A stretch of 64,000 nt of DNA. Origin: Bhargavaea cecembensis (GTDB taxonomy: Bacteria > Bacillota > Bacilli > Bacillales_A > Planococcaceae). A model generated the notes under the pieces. It was not told where the DNA came from and did no database searches. It saw only the letters and a list, made by a program, of their open reading frames with translations. The DNA is taken from contig NZ_LQNT01000009.1 of the NCBI RefSeq assembly GCF_001619585.1, positions 1-64,000 of the forward strand. The letters run 5' to 3'. Within the stretch, counting starts at the first letter, position 1, and each line of letters opens with the position of its first letter. Both the position numbers and the translations under genes were made by a program. Shown here piece after piece: positions 62,702 to 64,000 of this stretch.

Positions 62702-63181
62702 CTATAAGTTCAATATTTTCTTGCGCATGCTGCCATCCACAAAATTCATCTGAACATAGTTCAGCTTATCATCCGGCCCGGTAAAAGCCACTTCCCAGAA
62801 CGGGCCGGATCCGTCTGTCCCGAGGTGGACGTGGAGAACATCCGAAACATTCATTTCCTCACGTACCGCCGTGAGGGCCTCCTTCGGACTGATGCCGTCC
62901 GAGAGAAACACGCCACGGATCTCACCTTTTTTCCCATCAGGAACAAATACTGCCTTGGCGCGACCCTCCTCGTCCTTGCCGAGCACCGTTATGGACGGTT
63001 CCGCCCCGTTCACCGGGTAGGCCCTGGTGATCTCGGCAAGATGGCCTTCTTCGGCCGCACGCGCCTCGGCCCTCTCTTCCGCTTTGCCGATGGGCTTCTG
63101 GGCCTGATAAAAGACGATGACCCCGATGAGCGTGAAGAGAGACAGCGTGAAGATGACGGTAAACCTGATCCAGTTTTTCAT
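62702..63181 (-). CDS. ypmB: YpmB (DUF5590) membrane-anchored protein
   Basis: The protein of 159 residues has an N-terminal membrane anchor (about 5-27) and an extracellular PepSY-like part. Position between ypmA and aspB is that of Bacillus subtilis. The ATG at 63181 begins the anchor; the longer frame to 63244 overlaps ypmA. Function unknown. Confidence 0.85.
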   Translation of the reverse strand: MKNWIRFTVIFTLSLFTLIGVIVFYQAQKPIGKAEERAEARAAEEGHLAEITRAYPVNGAEPSITVLGKDEEGRAKAVFVPDGKKGEIRGVFLSDGISPKEALTAVREEMNVSDVLHVHLGTDGSGPFWEVAFTGPDDKLNYVQMNFVDGSMRKKILNL

Positions 63182-63188
63182 GACGCGG

Positions 63189-63359
63189 TCACGTCCTGTA
63201 GATCGTGAAAACAGCCGTCTCCTGATCATCCGGGTCGAGTGCAAGGCCGAACATCAGGTCGTCTTCCTTCAATGTCCGGTTGAGCGCATCGACGATTTTA
63301 TAGAGGTCCGGCTGATACTTGACCTTGACCGTGTTCACAATTTCAATTCTGCTTTCCAT
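63189..63359 (-). CDS. ypmA: YpmA (DUF4264) small protein
   Basis: The 56-residue protein ends LMFGLALDPDDQETAVFTIYRT, diagnostic of YpmA. I prefer ATG 63359, giving the usual MESRIE start; the ATG at 63383 overlaps the dinG stop (ATGA) and would add eight residues. Function unknown. Confidence 0.85.
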   Translation of the reverse strand: MESRIEIVNTVKVKYQPDLYKIVDALNRTLKEDDLMFGLALDPDDQETAVFTIYRT

Positions 63360-63379
63360 ATTAGACCTGCCTTCTGTCT

Positions 63380-64000
63380 TCATACTTCGTCATTATACCA
63401 ACTTTCCAATTCAATCACCATATCACCGAGTCCGACTTTCTTGACCGGAACCGGGGGCAATGCCCGGATAAACTCGCCGCCGTATGATTTCTTTTCGATC
63501 CTGCGGTCCAGCACAATGTAGGCGCCCCGGTCGGATGTTGAGCGGATCAGCCGGCCGAACCCCTGACGGAACTTGATGATGGCCTCCGGAAGGGAAAGTT
63601 CCTGGAACGGGTTTTTTCCCGAGGCGGCGACTTTTGCAGCTCGGGCCTTGAACAGCGGGTTCTCCGGAGAACTGAACGGCAGCCGGACCACAATGACCGC
63701 TGCGAGTGCATCACCCGGCGCATCCACGCCTTCCCAGAAGCTGTCCGTGCCGAACAGGACAGAATGGCTGAACCGCTGGAAGGACTTTAGAAGGCGCATC
63801 CGGCTTCCCGGCGTGATTCCCTGTGCGATCAGCATGTATTCCGCGAGCAGCTCGCTGTCCACGATCAGCTCATATGTCTTCCTCAGCATGTCATGGGAGG
63901 TAAAGAGCACAAAGCATCTTCCTCCCGTCGCGATCACTGCCTGGACGACGGCATCCGCAACGGATTCGATATACTCCTGCTGCGGCACGTTCAGGATATC
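63380..64000 (-). CDS. dinG: DinG helicase/exonuclease, C-terminal part cut by window edge
   Basis: The frame is open to the right edge, so only the C-terminal 200-odd residues are present. It contains the DinG motifs SVLFGTDSFWEGVDAPGDAL and FRQGFGRLIRSTSDRGAYIVLDRR. Full-length Firmicute DinG also has an N-terminal DnaQ-type exonuclease domain, which would lie beyond the window. Its stop overlaps the ypmA region. Confidence 0.93.
   Translation of the reverse strand, partial: DILNVPQQEYIESVADAVVQAVIATGGRCFVLFTSHDMLRKTYELIVDSELLAEYMLIAQGITPGSRMRLLKSFQRFSHSVLFGTDSFWEGVDAPGDALAAVIVVRLPFSSPENPLFKARAAKVAASGKNPFQELSLPEAIIKFRQGFGRLIRSTSDRGAYIVLDRRIEKKSYGGEFIRALPPVPVKKVGLGDMVIELESWYNDEV

Overview
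The window looks like a chromosomal segment of a moderately GC-rich Bacillales bacterium, most likely of the Planococcaceae type; the genus cannot be named from the sequence alone. The reasons are the Bacillus-type order dinG-ypmA-ypmB-aspB-asnS-dnaD-nth and recU-ponA beside yppE-mrfA-mrfB-gpsB-rnpB-ypsC, a B-type RNase P RNA, an FMN riboswitch on a riboflavin operon, a FapR-like operator before fabI, and strong AGGAGG ribosome binding sites with frequent TTG and GTG starts. Most genes lie on the minus strand.

Layout. The left edge (1-170) holds tandem minus-strand promoters and the leader of an rRNA operon whose genes lie outside the window. Positions 0.3-8.3 kb carry a DoxX-like membrane protein and a minus-strand operon for a UgpABCE-like ABC importer followed by a beta-CASP-like metallo-hydrolase and a nucleotidase-type phosphoesterase. 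Positions 8.3-24.3 kb are an accessory-looking stretch: two alpha/beta hydrolases, small membrane proteins, a SUKH plus PoNi-type immunity protein with no toxin beside it, a DUF4145-like protein, a thiamine-pyrophosphate enzyme next to a GAF-GAF-PAS-GGDEF-EAL protein, an HPr-kinase paralogue with altered phosphorylase motifs, a YcdB-like protein and a NERD-helicase. Positions 24.3-30.1 kb hold a GsiB-like stress protein, a DUF2188 protein and a very large bacillopeptidase F-like secreted protease.

Positions 30.7-34.1 kb are the riboflavin operon (riboswitch, decayed ribD, ribE, ribBA, ribH). The first gene is only a 190-codon relic of the RibD reductase domain. Then come fabI, a class I glutamine amidotransferase, a cold-shock protein, YpeQ-like and RNase H-like proteins, a phosphoesterase coupled to a DUF421 protein, a rhodanese coupled to the two-headed dynamin DynA, a DinG-family helicase (YpvA), an ECF sigma factor with its DUF4179 partner, a NERD/zinc-ribbon protein, the RNA methyltransferase YpsC, rnpB, gpsB, the mitomycin repair pair mrfA-mrfB, yppE, recU-ponA, nth, dnaD, asnS, aspB, ypmB, ypmA and the 3' end of dinG.

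The feature least explained by genes is a family of ordered tandem repeats just outside transcription terminators. Two arrays (42.92-43.21 kb and 48.33-48.79 kb) share an 81-bp higher-order period built from 21/18/21/21-bp units and lie in opposite orientation. A third, unrelated TTCGTACG-rich array sits between the convergent ponA and nth terminators. All functional calls are from motif reading and remembered families; no search was run.
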